A stretch of 64,000 bases of DNA from positions 89,230,272 through 89,294,271 of the forward strand of contig NC_081555.1 of assembly GCF_963082655.1 (NCBI RefSeq), read 5' to 3'. Below, in pieces: positions 46,525-55,735 of the stretch (its first letter is position 1; each line of letters begins with the position of its first letter). A model generated the notes under the pieces. It was not told the origin of the DNA. It did not search any database and saw only the letters and a list, made by a program, of their open reading frames with translations. Origin of the DNA: Stomoxys calcitrans (lineage: Eukaryota; Arthropoda; Insecta; Diptera; Muscidae). Made by a program: the position numbers and the translations under genes.

Positions 46525-49500
46525 CTATGCCGGCTTTAAATCCTTTCCATGATAGGTACCTATAGGATTTCCTTCATGGTCAACTAATTCATAGTAGCAA
46601 TTCCCTACTCGTCTGACAATCTTGCACTGTAGCCACCGTGGTGCCAATTTCGAATTAAAGTTGTCGGCCTTCCGGCTTTGGACAAAATTCCTTCTATACG
46701 CGATGTCCCCTTCCTTATACTCTATGGCTCTTGATCGCAAATTATATATCCTTTGGCATGAGTTATACGCGGATTCCAAATTCTCTTTCACATTTTGTCG
46801 AATGATTTGCAGCTTATCCGAATGACATATATCCTCACCTTCGTTAAGTCCATCCAAACGTCTCAGGAGTTCATACGACCCACCGTGCGTAATCATTGGG
46901 TATCCAAATAGGACGTGGTATGGGGAGTAACCTATGGAAGTATGAACGAGGCTACGTAAGGCTATAGAAATGCTATCCAGATGGACATCCCATTCTCGTT
47001 GGTCCCGTTTCAGGTAAGATCGCACCGAAGCCAAGATCGAGCGATTGAGACGTTCGGATGCATTGGACTGTGGACTATATGGTGCAGTAAAAACGTGTCG
47101 AATACCGTACCTTCCCATGAGTTCCTTAAATTGTACCGACCGAAACTGGCTCCCATTATCTGTCACAATGTACTCCGGGACTCCATAATAAGTAAAAAGG
47201 AAAGACTGAAGAAAATCGGAAACGTCACTGGCTGTAAAACGCTTCACAGCTTTTAATATAGGAAATTTCGAAAAGTGGTCAAGTAATACAAGTATCCCAA
47301 TATGTCCCATTTTCGATCTAGGATATGGCCCAAGGAAATCCATATACACTCGCTGGAATGGCCTCTCACTAACTACACGATCACCCATAAGGGGTCTCAA
47401 GACAACGTTCGGAGCCTTGGATTGTTTGCACTCCACACACTTATTTATAAAATTCCTAACTTCCACTGTCATTTTAGGCCAAAACAGGTTCCTCCGTATC
47501 TTCTCCAGGGTCTTACCTATGCCGCAATGGGCAGAATTAGGCGAGGAGTGACATCTGCGTATAACACCTGCTGTTAATTCCCCCGGCACCCACAATTTCC
47601 AGTTCGAAGCTTCGCTAAAAGGATTGCCATCCGAGAAATTCGTGCGCTTATATATAAAATTATCGATGATCTTCAGATCCGGAAGATTACACTGCTCCTT
47701 TAGAATCGAACTACGCAAATCTGTGTATTTGGGCCCACTAAACGCCGGGGACTGTAAATCAATATCAGGTCCAGTGTCCTCAAGAGAAAATGATTCCAGC
47801 GACAGGCGGGAAAGAGCATCCGGTACAGTCTGAAGACTACCTCTTCGATGCTCAATCTTGAAATCGAAGCCTTGCAGCTTCAGCGACCACCGCACCAAGC
47901 GACCATTCAAGTCGGTCTGCCGCATCAGCCACTGTAGACTGGCGTGGTCTGTGACTACCTTGAATCTATGGCCTTCCACGTATTCTCTGAACTTCTCGAT
48001 CGATTTTAAAGCCGCCAAGCACTCCAGTTCAGTAATTGAATAATTCCTCTGGGACTTATTCAGTTTATAGGAAAAGAATGATATAGGTCTTTCAACCCCC
48101 TCTTCGTCCTCCTGGGCCAAAACACCTCCAATTCCAACCTTCGAGGCGTCACATTGAATCACGAAGGGTTTGTCGAAGTCCGGTGTAATGAGAACGGGAG
48201 CACTTGTCAAACGGGTTTTAAGGGTCTCGAATGCCTCGTCCGCCTCTTTCGTCCAAGCAAATCGGGTCGTCTTCTTCGTCAAATCGGAAATGGGTGCGGT
48301 CAGAGCAGAAAAGCCATCAATAAATCGTCTGTACCAACTGGCCAGACCCAGAAATTGCCTCACCTCCCGAACAGACTTTGGTGGTAATAGATCTCTTATC
48401 GCCGAAATTTTGTCGGGATCGGTCTTTATCACCCCATTTCCGATGACATACCCAAGGTACTTCACTTGCCTCAAACACCACCTACACTTATCAATATTCA
48501 GTGTGAGACCAGCCTTCCTTAGACACTGTGAGACCTCTATAAGCAATTCAAGGTGATCCGCAAACGATTGTGATACGAGCAAAAGGTCGTCCAAATAAAT
48601 AAATACCTGATGTCTCAGATTGGCCGGAATAACAACATCCATTAGGCGACTCATGGTTTGGGGGGCATTCGTCAATCCGAAAGGCATCACACAAAACCTA
48701 TACAAAGGCCTATTGGGTACGGTGAAAGCCGTCATGTCCCTTGAATCTCGAGCCAGCCCAATCTGCCAAAATGCATGTTTTAGATCCAAGGAGGTTATAT
48801 ATTCCGCCTTAGGCAAACGGGACAGTATATTACTTATCTTAGGTTGAGGATATGCATCCTTTACTGTCACCGCATTGAGCCTCCTTGAATCTAAACATAG
48901 CCTTGACTTGCCATTCCTCCTGACGAGAGTGACTGGGCTGCTCCAAGGACAGTTCGGCGGCGCGACCTCGATGACCCCCAAACGTAGCATCTCATCTACT
49001 TCCGCATGTATCAAACGCTCTATGGCGGGAGATACAGAAAAGTACCTCTGCTTTACGGGTCTCGCGCCAGTCTCGACCTCAATGGTATGCTCCAGCAACG
49101 ATGTTCTACCCAAGCCCTCTCGCTTGAAGGACGGAAATAATTCAATTACGGTGTTGAGCCTCGTCTGCATATCAGCTGTGAGCGCATGTCCATCCGGCAC
49201 AGCTGTCCGAGATACTTCGTTAACCTCTAGGCCAACCAAGTTCAAAAGGGCGAATGATTTCACAAAGTCTATTCCTAAATACAATTCGTACTTCAAATCC
49301 GGAACAATATAGACCCTAAAACCCTTTTTCTCGCCACGAAATCCAATATCGCAGTCCACATAACCGGCGATATTACACTGAGAGCCTCCTGCGGTCGAAA
49401 TTGTCTCACGCAATCGCCTATACGGTACATCTCTTTCTAAGAATGATCTAGCTGCGGTTCCTCCAATGCAAGTGACAGATGCACCCGTATCAACCAGTCC

Positions 49501-49725
49501 CAAAAGATCCATTCCTAATACGTTCAACCTCACGTACGGTCTTAAATCCTCCTTAGTATCCGTGAAGGCGTTCATGGAATTTTTAAGAAATTTTCGGTTC
49601 AATTTGACATCTTTCCAAAATCTTCGAAGCCTTTCTGTGTTCCGTTTCGAAGTTCCATTTCGAGTAGGCAAGAAAGCAATCGATTCACAAAATATTCGGC
49701 TCCTAATGGCCTGATATCGTCTCAA
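46525..49725 (-). CDS. pol: Pol polyprotein: protease, reverse transcriptase, RNase H, integrase
   Basis: The frame is intact for 1,066 codons from a TTG at 49725, but is also open upstream to the A6 run at 49830-49835, so it is most likely made by -1 frameshifting from gag rather than from its own start. Domains in order, residues counted from that TTG: aspartic protease with DTGAS at 79-83; RT with the catalytic Asp in SLDL (314) and YLDD at 377-380; RNase H with Asp526, Glu566 and Asp593; integrase zinc finger His726, His733, Cys763, Cys766; catalytic triad Asp796, Asp856, Glu891. Asp856-Glu891 spacing has 34 intervening residues, as in relatives with N-A-S-E-R. The order RT-RNase H-integrase identifies Ty3/Gypsy rather than Copia. 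No env-like frame follows. All catalytic residues are present, so the protein may be active. A placement near Osvaldo/Ulysses-type elements is a guess from primer type and long LTR. Confidence 0.95.
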   Translation of the reverse strand: MRRYQAIRSRIFCESIAFLPTRNGTSKRNTERLRRFWKDVKLNRKFLKNSMNAFTDTKEDLRPYVRLNVLGMDLLGLVDTGASVTCIGGTAARSFLERDVPYRRLRETISTAGGSQCNIAGYVDCDIGFRGEKKGFRVYIVPDLKYELYLGIDFVKSFALLNLVGLEVNEVSRTAVPDGHALTADMQTRLNTVIELFPSFKREGLGRTSLLEHTIEVETGARPVKQRYFSVSPAIERLIHAEVDEMLRLGVIEVAPPNCPWSSPVTLVRRNGKSRLCLDSRRLNAVTVKDAYPQPKISNILSRLPKAEYITSLDLKHAFWQIGLARDSRDMTAFTVPNRPLYRFCVMPFGLTNAPQTMSRLMDVVIPANLRHQVFIYLDDLLLVSQSFADHLELLIEVSQCLRKAGLTLNIDKCRWCLRQVKYLGYVIGNGVIKTDPDKISAIRDLLPPKSVREVRQFLGLASWYRRFIDGFSALTAPISDLTKKTTRFAWTKEADEAFETLKTRLTSAPVLITPDFDKPFVIQCDASKVGIGGVLAQEDEEGVERPISFFSYKLNKSQRNYSITELECLAALKSIEKFREYVEGHRFKVVTDHASLQWLMRQTDLNGRLVRWSLKLQGFDFKIEHRRGSLQTVPDALSRLSLESFSLEDTGPDIDLQSPAFSGPKYTDLRSSILKEQCNLPDLKIIDNFIYKRTNFSDGNPFSEASNWKLWVPGELTAGVIRRCHSSPNSAHCGIGKTLEKIRRNLFWPKMTVEVRNFINKCVECKQSKAPNVVLRPLMGDRVVSERPFQRVYMDFLGPYPRSKMGHIGILVLLDHFSKFPILKAVKRFTASDVSDFLQSFLFTYYGVPEYIVTDNGSQFRSVQFKELMGRYGIRHVFTAPYSPQSNASERLNRSILASVRSYLKRDQREWDVHLDSISIALRSLVHTSIGYSPYHVLFGYPMITHGGSYELLRRLDGLNEGEDICHSDKLQIIRQNVKENLESAYNSCQRIYNLRSRAIEYKEGDIAYRRNFVQSRKADNFNSKLAPRWLQCKIVRRVGNCYYELVDHEGNPIGTYHGKDLKPA

Positions 49726-49826
49726 TCTCTCATGATAGGGTATAATTGGTGTAAGTCTAGGTTCATATCCGAAGCCGTGGCTTGGAGGTAATTGACATGT
49801 CTGGGTAGATACAGAATTATGTGATT

Positions 49827-49835
49827 CTATTTTTT
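49827..49835 (-). promoter_or_regulatory. Likely -1 ribosomal frameshift site between gag and pol
   Basis: The gag frame ends TCG AAA AAA TAG. Slipping back one base on the A6 run avoids the stop and enters the pol frame, which is open from there for 35 codons to the TTG at 49725 and onward. The run is G-AAA-AAA rather than a textbook X-XXY-YYZ heptamer. No downstream pseudoknot was tested. Confidence 0.65.
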
Positions 49836-51296
49836 CGAGCGGAATCCGCCCGCTCTCCCGTTTCCCTGAATCTTACAATTCGAGCAGTTCGGTTTCAAAA
49901 CCTCCTCTGCTCCACAACCGTAGCAGAAGATGGATCTCTCTTCTAAGCAATCCGCGAAGGTATGGCCGGGTTTCCTGCAATTCCAGCAGACAACATTGGA
50001 ACCCCGGTCCATTGCAGAAACATCCGCTGCAACATCCTCAACCTCATCTAACTCTAATTCATTTACTCGCTTCATAGGAGTCCTATAAGTCTGCTTTTCA
50101 ATCTCACTATTCAGCACTTCTCTCCTCAGTAACAAATGTCGAAGGTGGGCTACGGAAGCTACGTCAATGTAAAAGAGCTCCTTTCTCAATTGCGGCCTTA
50201 AATTCCTTTTGAGCATCTCCACCAAATCGTGTTCCAACAATGGGTACCGGAGCCTATCGCAAAGTTTCAAAACGTCCGTATAATACTCGTCGAAATTCTC
50301 ACCAGCCATCTGCTTACGATCCCTTATCATCTCCCTTATATCATTATCCGAAAGGTGATCTGAAAAATACGACCTCAATGCTCCACGCAACGGATCCCAT
50401 CTTATTACTCCCACTGCACTGCGATACCTCCAGTACCATTCTTTTGCTCTTCCAATCAAAAGAATGTGGAAATGGTCACATAGAAGCTGAAAATCTCCTC
50501 CTAGATTGTCCCGTGTCAATGAAGTAATTACGTATAAAAATTTTCCAACAGGAAAATTTGTCGAATTGCCATCAAATTTCACGGACCAACTATTTATCAC
50601 ATTGGCCACCTTACTACTATTTGTGAGAGATATCGAGGAAATTGTGTCGTTATGTCCACCCCGACTCACGTCAGCAAAATTCAACTGTGGAATATCATAA
50701 TTGGCCCCAGATGCCGTATTTCGGCCCAAAGGATGACCACCAAGGAATGTCGGTCGGGTATTAAGTGGCGGAAAAACGTCCTGCGGAAAATCTGGTTCGA
50801 AAACCCTACTGACATTCAGTTCATCTAATTTTCGTGACAACCTCTCTATAGTCTGATAAATTTTGGTAATCTCATTTCCGACATTATCGTCGGCACCTAA
50901 ATCATCACGCGGAACAGTATCTGAGTTCGGTAACGTATGGTTATTCACCCCGGAAGGATTCTGCGTTTCACCACTACCTGGTAGTGAAAGATTCCTGTTG
51001 CCATCAAGTCCAGCCAACCTTCTAGCAGACCTAGTTTGAATCGTATTTGCCTTCGAGGATGTCGTCTTCTTCTTTGCCCCCGTACCTTGAGGAGGTGGAA
51101 CTGACGACAGTCTAAACTGCGTCAGACCAGTCATATCAACCGAAGCCTGACAAGTTGGACAAAATGGATTATTCTCGGTGAAGTTCTGTAGGCATACGTA
51201 ATGAAATGTATGGGAGCATTTAGTAGACACAAGAACTTGCAGATTATCAAATAAATTGGAACAAATACTACACTGTAAATTCATCGGGGTTGCCAT
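49827..51296 (-). CDS. gag: Gag with an N-terminal RING-H2 finger and C-terminal zinc knuckle
   Basis: 489 residues from ATG at 51296. Residues 9-49 form a complete RING-H2 pattern: Cys9, Cys12, Cys27, His29, His32, Cys35, Cys46, Cys49. The middle (about 230-400) resembles retrotransposon capsid regions (for example KEWYWRYRSAV and FDEYYTDVLKLCDRL). Residues 437-450 form a CCHC knuckle (CWNCRKPGHTFADC). A second knuckle at 458-471 has Val in place of His. Residues 60-200 are polar and probably disordered. Gag packages the RNA and forms the particle. RING-H2 fingers usually act as E3 ubiquitin ligase or protein-binding modules, so a ligase role is possible but inferred. It is the first gene after the primer site, and pol follows in the -1 frame. 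Confidence 0.93.
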   Translation of the reverse strand: MATPMNLQCSICSNLFDNLQVLVSTKCSHTFHYVCLQNFTENNPFCPTCQASVDMTGLTQFRLSSVPPPQGTGAKKKTTSSKANTIQTRSARRLAGLDGNRNLSLPGSGETQNPSGVNNHTLPNSDTVPRDDLGADDNVGNEITKIYQTIERLSRKLDELNVSRVFEPDFPQDVFPPLNTRPTFLGGHPLGRNTASGANYDIPQLNFADVSRGGHNDTISSISLTNSSKVANVINSWSVKFDGNSTNFPVGKFLYVITSLTRDNLGGDFQLLCDHFHILLIGRAKEWYWRYRSAVGVIRWDPLRGALRSYFSDHLSDNDIREMIRDRKQMAGENFDEYYTDVLKLCDRLRYPLLEHDLVEMLKRNLRPQLRKELFYIDVASVAHLRHLLLRREVLNSEIEKQTYRTPMKRVNELELDEVEDVAADVSAMDRGSNVVCWNCRKPGHTFADCLEERSIFCYGCGAEEVLKPNCSNCKIQGNGRAGGFRSKK

Positions 51297-51777
51297 CTTT
51301 AAATTTCAAGTCAAATTTGAAATTTTACGTTTCTAATAAGTATTATGAAGTTATAGAAGCCAAGCCAAAGCAGTGAATAAAATTTATTGTAAGGTGAAAA
51401 ACTGTGAATAAATGGATGGAAAACATCGGAGATCCTATCACGTGTGACGTTTAAGTATCGGATAACTGATCTATCAGAAGTGACAATAAAAGCTATATTC
51501 CAGAGTACCTAAAATCGTCCACAAAGGGTTAAAATTCCACAACGTTTCCAAATTGGCTATGGTAATCTAAAGAAAGTTATTGAGTAGATGCATTAACGAT
51601 CTCAAAAGAGTTCCACTTGTGGACTAGTGACAATGTATGTCTATCACATGACAACTAGTAATTCCTGCAAATTTCCTTAATATGATCCCGAATAACTGCA
51701 CCTTGTAGATGTAGAAACCTGACTAATCCCATGTAACAAGATAGAGTCGAATGGTTACGGACGATTTGGATAGTCAG
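51297..51777 (-). other. Untranslated leader between primer site and gag
   Basis: 481 bases with no long frame. Expected to hold packaging and splice/translation signals, none of which I could recognise. Confidence 0.6.
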
Positions 51778-51795
51778 GCCCCACGTTGGGCGCCA
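51778..51795 (-). promoter_or_regulatory. Primer binding site for tRNA-Lys(CUU)
   Basis: Gene-orientation sequence TGGCGCCCAACGTGGGGC, 18 bases complementary to the 3' end of animal tRNA-Lys(CUU) including CCA. It lies two bases after the LTR end (…CCATTACA-GA-TGG), the normal place for a minus-strand primer. Confidence 0.88.
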
Positions 51796-51797
51796 TC

Positions 51798-52488
51798 TGT
51801 AATGGTCTCTTTTCGTTATCACGTAACAGTGGTATGAAAAGGATTTCGTTCGGACTTCAGAGAGGACTGCACGTTCTTAGAAAAGGCTAGGACTCGCCGG
51901 ATGGGGTGGGGTTCTTGTGCTCTCTTAAATCCTCCATCGACCAAAACAAGAAATCGAACGTGCAAAGCTATAGTATGTACTAATTAAATATCGGAAGGAC
52001 GTTAATCGGACTATGACTGACTCTAATATTAAAAAAATTAAGTCATTTCACCTTACATATGTGGGTCTATTGCTCTTAAAGACCCCTTGCCCACGCCGAC
52101 CTATGTTCTCATAAAGTCCCTTCTCATTTTATGGAGAACCCCTGAATGGACACCGATTTTGGCTTGGCCCCCTTTTAACTTCTTAAACAAAAATTAGCCC
52201 ATATTTAATTATTCAATTCTTATTCTAGAAAACAAAGGTATTCTCTTAAACGTATTATATAGGTAATGACCTTGGTAATTAAGTAAATCTAAATATCAAA
52301 AAAAAAAAAACAATAGAATAATGATAGAATGATAGAAACAACTTACATGTCTAACTCCGAACATCCATTATGCTGAGGCCTCTGCATGCGGTGAAAACGT
52401 TCGCTGGGAATAACTTTATATTAAAACTAATGATATGTACTTATAATTACAAACTCGCCAAAATGTATCAAAATGAACTATTATTTAC
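51798..52488 (-). repeat. Inner right arm: LTR-end half next to gag
   Basis: In gene orientation this ends CCATTACA at 51798, followed by the primer site. Exact complement of 52502-53192 as far as read, apart from one base near the centre (gaactA against gaactG, near 52480). Confidence 0.9.
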
Positions 52489-52501
52489 ATTGATATGAAA
52501 A
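52489..52501. other. 13-base loop of the right inverted repeat
   Basis: ATTGATATGAAAA lies between GTAAATAA and its complement. The left joint also carries GTAAATAA-like text directly after CCTTTT, hinting that the LTR halves were joined there originally. Confidence 0.75.
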
Positions 52502-53192
52502 GTAAATAACAGTTCATTTTGATACATTTTGGCGAGTTTGTAATTATAAGTACATATCATTAGTTTTAATATAAAGTTATTCCCAGCGAACGTTTTCACC
52601 GCATGCAGAGGCCTCAGCATAATGGATGTTCGGAGTTAGACATGTAAGTTGTTTCTATCATTCTATCATTATTCTATTGTTTTTTTTTTTTTGATATTTA
52701 GATTTACTTAATTACCAAGGTCATTACCTATATAATACGTTTAAGAGAATACCTTTGTTTTCTAGAATAAGAATTGAATAATTAAATATGGGCTAATTTT
52801 TGTTTAAGAAGTTAAAAGGGGGCCAAGCCAAAATCGGTGTCCATTCAGGGGTTCTCCATAAAATGAGAAGGGACTTTATGAGAACATAGGTCGGCGTGGG
52901 CAAGGGGTCTTTAAGAGCAATAGACCCACATATGTAAGGTGAAATGACTTAATTTTTTTAATATTAGAGTCAGTCATAGTCCGATTAACGTCCTTCCGAT
53001 ATTTAATTAGTACATACTATAGCTTTGCACGTTCGATTTCTTGTTTTGGTCGATGGAGGATTTAAGAGAGCACAAGAACCCCACCCCATCCGGCGAGTCC
53101 TAGCCTTTTCTAAGAACGTGCAGTCCTCTCTGAAGTCCGAACGAAATCCTTTTCATACCACTGTTACGTGATAACGAAAAGAGACCATTACA
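52502..53192 (+). repeat. Outer right arm: LTR-end half, plus orientation
   Basis: 691 bases ending GAGACCATTACA at 53192, followed by the target duplication ATCG. Same sequence as the inner arm but opposite orientation. Confidence 0.9.
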
Positions 53193-53869
53193 ATCGGATG
53201 AGAATTGCGCGCTCTATTGGCTCAAGATGTCAAGATTCAAGATCAGTTTATATGGCAGCTATATCAAAACATGGACCGATTTGCGCCGTACTTAGCACAG
53301 TTATTGGAAGTGATGCCAAAACAGAACAGAATTGCGCGCTATAGAGACTCAAGATCGGTTTATATGGCACCCACATCAGGTAACGTACCGATTTGAGCCG
53401 TACTAAGCACAGTTGTTGAAAGTCATAAAAAAAGACCTCATGCAAAATTTCAGCCAAATCGGGTGGGTCCCCCTAGAGGCTCAAAATTCCAAGACCCACG
53501 ATCGGTTTATATGGCAGCTATACCAGGTTATGAACCGATTTGAATCATTCTTAGAACAGTTGTTGGAAGTGATACCAAAACTCCACGTGCAAAATTACAT
53601 CCAAATCGGATAAAAATTGCGCCCTCTAGTGGCTCAAGAAGTTAAAAATTAGTTGTGAAAAATTTCAAGTGTCTAGCTTTACTCCTTCGAAAGTTAACGT
53701 GCTTTCAACAAACAGACGGACGGACCGACGGACATGGCTAGATCGAAATAAAATGTCACGACGGTCAAGAATATATATACTTTATGGGGACTCAGACGAA
53801 TATTTCGAGTAGTTACAAACAGAATGACGAAATTAGTATACCCCCATCCAATGGTGGAGGGTAAAAAAT
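53193..53869 (+). mobile_element. Mini-me type A, right half of the split copy
   Basis: Continues the unit broken at 45059, with more units to 53640, a short (GACR)n run (53714-53740), TATATATA and the tail 'caatggtggagggta' near 53855. Confidence 0.85.
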
Positions 53870-54250
53870 AGAGATATTGAGCTGAAACTTAGCACAAATT
53901 CTTTTTTTGTCCATAAGCAGGCTAAGTTCGAAGATGGGCTATATCGGACTATATCTTGATATAGCCCCCATATAGACCGATCCGCCGACTTAGGGTCTTA
54001 GGCCCATAAAAGCCACATTTATTATACGATTTAACTGAAATTTGGGTCGGTGAGTTGTGTTAGGCCCTTCGACATTCTTCTTCAATTAGGCTCATCAATT
54101 TGGATCGGTCCAGATTTGCATATAGCAGCCATATAGACCTATTTCTCGATTTGTATTTCGCCCATAAAAGGCGCATTTGTTGTCCGATGTCGCCGAAATT
54201 TGGGACAGTGAGTTATGTTAGGCCCTTCGACATTCTTCTTCAATTTGGCC
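53870..54250 (-). mobile_element. Mini-me type B fragment, minus orientation
   Basis: Type B units ('tatcggactatatcttgat', 'gggtcttaggcccataaaa') reading minus. It ends where a plus-strand head begins at about 54250. Confidence 0.6.
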
Positions 54251-55735
54251 AAAACTTTGAATACCCACCACCTCGGATATATATATTAACCACCTTACGT
54301 GATAATACGGTGAAAAATTCATCACATATCCATAGAAACCCATAGAAACTATATCTAAATATGGTCTGATCTCCACTACATTCAAGAATAGCTATGTAAA
54401 GGTCCAACACAACTAATTGTATTAATTTCATCTGTTACTTAAATCGGGAGGTCGGTATGTGTATATGACAGCTATATTCAAATATAGACCGATCTGAATT
54501 ATATTGAACAAGAATGTCGAAGAGCGTAACACTGTCCACTGAGTTAAATTTCAGCGAAATTCGAGTAATAAATATGCTTTTATTGACCCAAGAACTGAAA
54601 TCGGGAGATAGGTATATATGGCTATATCCAAATATAGCCTGATCTTGACCATACTCGGGACGAATGTCGAACGGCTCAACAAAACTAATTGTAGTAAATC
54701 TCAACGAAATCGATTAATAAATTCACCGTTAATGGGTTTTAAACCGTAAATCGGGAGATCAGTATATATAGCAGCTACATCCAAATCTGATCCAAAGCCG
54801 TGTTGAACAGGAATGTCGGGGAGCCTAACACAACTAGTTATTTCAAATTTCAGCGAAATCGGACAATAAATACGCCTGTTATGGGTCCACGACCTTAAAT
54901 TGAGAGATCGGTCTATATGGCAGTTATATCGAAATATAGACCGATTTTAACCATACTCGGTACGAATTTCGAGGGGCCCAAAGCAACTCATTGTGCCTAA
55001 TTTCAGCAAAATCGGTTAATAAATTCACCTTTTATGGGCCTAGAACCTTAAATCGGGTGATATGTATATATGTCAACTATATCCGAATCTGCAGGGATGT
55101 TGAAGAGCCTTACACAACTCGCTATACCGATTTTTTGCGAAATCCGACAATAAATGCGTCTAGTGTGGACCTAGGACATTAAATCAGAGGATCGGTCTAT
55201 ATGGCAGCTATATCCAAATCTGGGCCGATCTGGGCCAAATAAAACAAAAATGTCGAGGGGCCTAACATAACTTGCTGTACCAAAATTCAGCGAAATCGGA
55301 CAAGAAATGCGCCTTTTGTGGCCCCAAGACCTAAATCGAGTGATCGGTCTATATGGGAGCTACATCCAAATCTGGACCGTTCTGAACAAGGATGTCGAGA
55401 GGCCTAACACAACTCACTGTCCCAAATTTCAGCGAAATCGGATAATTAGTTCGGTTTTTGTGGGCCTAAGACCTTAAAGCGGCAGATCGGTATATATGGG
55501 GGCTTTATCAAGATAAAGTCCGATAAAGCCCATCTTCGAACTTATCCTGCCTATGGACAAAAAAAGAATCTGTCCAAATTATCAGCTCAATTTCTCCATT
55601 TTGAAAGACTGAAGCGTGATCTTAGATTTTTACGACTATCTAGAATATATATACTTTATAGGGTCGGAAATGGATACTTCGGTGTGTTGCAAACGCAATG
55701 ACAAAATGAATTTACCATCATCGTTCGGTTAATGT
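54251..55735 (+). mobile_element. Mini-me type B copy (plus), head-to-head with the fragment to its left
   Basis: Starts with the head remnant 'actttgaatacccaccacct', followed by units of ~120-150 bases (for example 'gatcggtctatatggcag' at 54908 and 55190). It ends near 55735 with TATATATA but without the (GACR)n run, which appears deleted near 55618. Confidence 0.65.

Larger units (their letters stand above)
45060..53192 (-). mobile_element. Ty3/Gypsy-type retrotransposon with interior inverted relative to its LTR ends
   Basis: An 8,133-base insertion flanked by the direct repeat ATCG (45056-45059 and 53193-53196). It encodes intact gag and pol on the minus strand with a primer site beside gag. 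The left terminal segment is an inverted repeat built from one sequence (TGTGACGG..., 45060-45591 and 45946-46472). The right one is built from a different sequence (...CCATTACA, 51798-52488 and 52502-53192). Outer halves read plus, inner halves and genes read minus. TGTGACGG and the complement of CCATTACA (TGTAATGG) agree at 6 of 8 positions, as expected for the two ends of one LTR. The layout equals a normal LTR-gag-pol-LTR element with everything between the two LTR midpoints flipped. Assembly error is the main alternative. Confidence 0.85.

Noticed and set aside
46622..50700. Plus-strand frames of 60-145 residues across gag and pol
   Set aside because: They are shadows of the intact minus-strand genes and show no domain.
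45060..53192. DIRS or Penelope-type element (because of inverted ends)
   Set aside because: Pol has protease and a DDE integrase with an HHCC finger and a tRNA primer site, with no tyrosine recombinase or GIY-YIG domain; the target duplication is 4 bp.
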